From Bidens hawaiensis (taxonomy: Eukaryota > Streptophyta > Magnoliopsida > Asterales > Asteraceae): 64,000 bases of DNA. Position numbers and translations under genes: made by a program. Under the pieces are notes generated by a model that was not told the origin of the DNA, ran no database searches, and saw only the letters and a list, made by a program, of their open reading frames with translations. Below are positions 62,250-64,000 of this stretch, one piece after another (position 1 is the first letter of the stretch; each line of letters begins with the position of its first letter). The stretch covers positions 113,662 to 177,661 of the forward strand of contig JAIQDT010006435.1 in the NCBI GenBank assembly GCA_021521415.1. Direction: 5' to 3'.

Positions 62250-64000
62250 TGGTAACAAGGCATTCTACTGGACCTGTTGCTCATACTGGACCTACTCCTG
62301 GTGATTTGGGACGTGTGACAGCAGAGACTCACCGGATTCGTCAGATTCCTGATCTGGAAGACAGATCTGAAAGTTCTCCTCCGGTGATGTCTTTTTGACT
62401 AAATCTCATATCTGAAAAAGTTCAGACTCCTAAAGAATGGTTGCAGTTATAAAAAGAGAGGATTGCAGCTGAGTATGAACGTATGTTACGGGAAGAAAAA
62501 GTTCGTAAAAAACTTTAACTTATGATGATGTTTCATAAAGGTCTCCATCTCCTCCGTCAATAGTTCATAAGACTCAGATGCGGAAAGTATTAGAACTAAG
62601 GTATATTCTAATGAGGAGGAAGAGGTTAGAGGTCGTGACAGAGGTAGTCTGGTAATGCGGGATGTTTCCCACAGAATCGCGAATGACCAGACTCATGCTT
62701 CTAGAAGTCGAAGAGATCCTACGTACAACCGTGATAAGGCGAGTTACTTCAGTGAGGATTGTCAAGTGTATAGTAGGTAAGAGATTATTTTCCCGCGTGG
62801 TGGCTAGACATACTGAATATTGTAGTGATGTGGAGGAAGATTTTACAAAGACTTATCGAGTGGCAGCATTTGTGGAGAAGTCAAAGTGTATCCCGCGGAT
62901 TGCTACAGCTCCATTCCCATTAGATGTCAAGATCCCTACCAATTTGGTACAACTATATGACAGATGCCAGTGATCATCTTCTAAATTTTACTGCGGTAGG
63001 TGGAGTCGGAGATTGGACGTTACCTTATTGATGTTACACGTTTGCCCTCACATTGACTGGAGCTGTTCGCGAGTGGTTCGAAAAGTTGCCCGATGGACAG
63101 ATCCAGAGCCTGAATTATTTGGTGGCTAAATTTTCACAACATTTTAGTCCGCAAAAAAAACATACGCGAGACGCTGTTGATATTGTGGATGTGATTAGGC
63201 GGGATAATGAGTTTGTTGAATATTTCATTACTCGTTTCAATGAGGAAAGTTTGAACATCGGAGGAATTAGTGAAAACATGTTGCGGGGTGCTTTCCGCAA
63301 GAACGTGAGAAGTAGTGCTTTGATTAGTTGCTTAACCGGTAAGGATGGAATGCCCAAAACATGGAAAAAATCATGTCATCCGTAAAATTTTTCAAGGCAA
63401 CAGAGAAAACCTTGGGACTTGAAACTCCTAAGCAGCCGGCAAAGACAGATTTTAAGAATGCTCGGATAAATAGGCATGCGCGGGGTTCAATTTGGTCTAG
63501 AATTAAACCTTCTGCAGAAACTTCTAAACAAGCAGATGCAAGTTCTCTGATTGGGAATAAAAATAAAGACCGTAATTGGGGGAGCATGATAGTAACAAGT
63601 GGACTCCATTGACGAAAACCCCATCAGCAATTATAACTACTGAGAATGTGGACTTTAAAAAGCCACAGCCCATTGTGCGAAGAGCGCATTTAAATCCAAT
63701 ACAACATGTTTGTTTCACAATGACATAGGTCATCAAACTGATGAATGTGTAAGTTTTTGAAATGAGATTGAGCAATCAATTAAGTCTAGGAAGCTTGAAC
63801 ACTTTTTAAAAAACGTTAGACAAGGAGCCCGCAAGACACCCGCACAAGTCAAATCTGGCCCGCCAAAAAACAAGCTAAAGACTAAAATTTCCACATTATC
63901 CAACGAGGAAAACTCCGTGGATACAAAATACGTGATTAATGTAAGAGTGAACCAGTGGTTTTTCCAGGATTAAAGGGGGCCCATGCGTGAAATACCCGTT
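62250..64000 (+). pseudogene. Tat/Ogre-like gypsy gag (decayed, runs off the window)
   Basis: It starts at ATG 62250 (MVTRHSTGPVAHTGPTPGD); stops and frame changes follow (62397, 62452, 62516). The capsid core at 63053-63350 reads TGAVREWFEKLPDGQIQSL, YLVAKFSQHFSPQKKH and EYFITRFNEESLNI, the retrotransposon gag pattern. Near 63705 a frame reads CLFHNDIGHQTDEC followed by EIEQSIKSRKLEHFLKNVRQ, a C..H..H..C motif typical of Tat-lineage gag. The sequence ends before protease. Confidence 0.65.

Noticed and set aside
1..64000. CRISPR arrays, bacterial operons, rRNA operons, intact tRNA genes
   Set aside because: No regular repeat-spacer arrays, ribosome binding sites or rRNA signatures. The tRNA-like sequences lack complete cloverleafs and sit inside mobile elements.

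Overview
This window is repeat-dense nuclear DNA from a flowering plant with a large genome. It contains nested LTR retrotransposons, a non-LTR retrotransposon, MULE- and hAT-type elements, a SINE and MITEs, in AT-rich spacers full of (TA)n. Several retroelement families (an Athila-like lineage, chromovirus-type gypsy elements, and a non-LTR reverse transcriptase with an N-terminal C2H2 finger) look like those I associate with Asteraceae such as chrysanthemum, Tanacetum or lettuce. That family placement is an inference. I see no intact host gene, rRNA gene, CRISPR array or bacterial-type operon. One gene-like fragment near 48 kb and possible splice signals near 49.2-49.9 kb are the only candidates for host coding sequence.

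Left part (1-14022). Athila element 1 (1-7216, + strand) enters from the left with a decayed pol, a non-coding 3' region and a 3' LTR (5342-7216, ends TGATGT/ACATCA). It cuts off the gag of a Copia element on the - strand (7217-10589: gag, leader, PBS, 5' LTR). That Copia element sits in the integrase of an older Athila element 2, which resumes at about 10590.

Middle (14018-37360). Athila 2 continues through an env-like ORF2 and is split at 14018-14022 (AGTGG duplicated at 33217-33221) by a minus-strand solo LTR of a gypsy family called X here. Inside that LTR lie a palindromic MITE pair, a MULE-like element with a 9-bp target duplication, and a decayed non-LTR retrotransposon (about 20.2-32.8 kb) with a restriction-endonuclease-like C-terminus and a poly(A) tail. 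The non-LTR element is split by a young, nearly complete gypsy chromovirus-like element A (23109-32499; target duplication TGGAC; two 2061-bp LTRs with only two differences that I could find). Athila 2 then resumes, carries a 663-bp solo LTR (target duplication ATAAA), and reaches its own 3' LTR at 36229.

Right part. Gypsy element B (37361-47351; target duplication GGTGT) is inserted in the Athila 2 LTR, which ends at 47830. The next 6 kb is AT-rich DNA with a MITE, a 309-bp tRNA-derived SINE with a 10-bp target duplication, microsatellites, a minus-strand LTR/PBS remnant and a 652-bp Ds-like hAT element (8-bp target duplication). From 54432 to 61535 lies a damaged gypsy element (X2, same LTR family as the solo LTR) whose 5' LTR carries a piece of its own integrase gene. 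The window ends inside the gag region of a Tat/Ogre-like gypsy element (61536-64000).

No set of genes here works together as a pathway. The elements' gag, protease, reverse transcriptase, RNase H and integrase would have served their own transposition. All coding regions are broken, the least damaged being element A, whose polyprotein is split by one deletion of about 22 nt.
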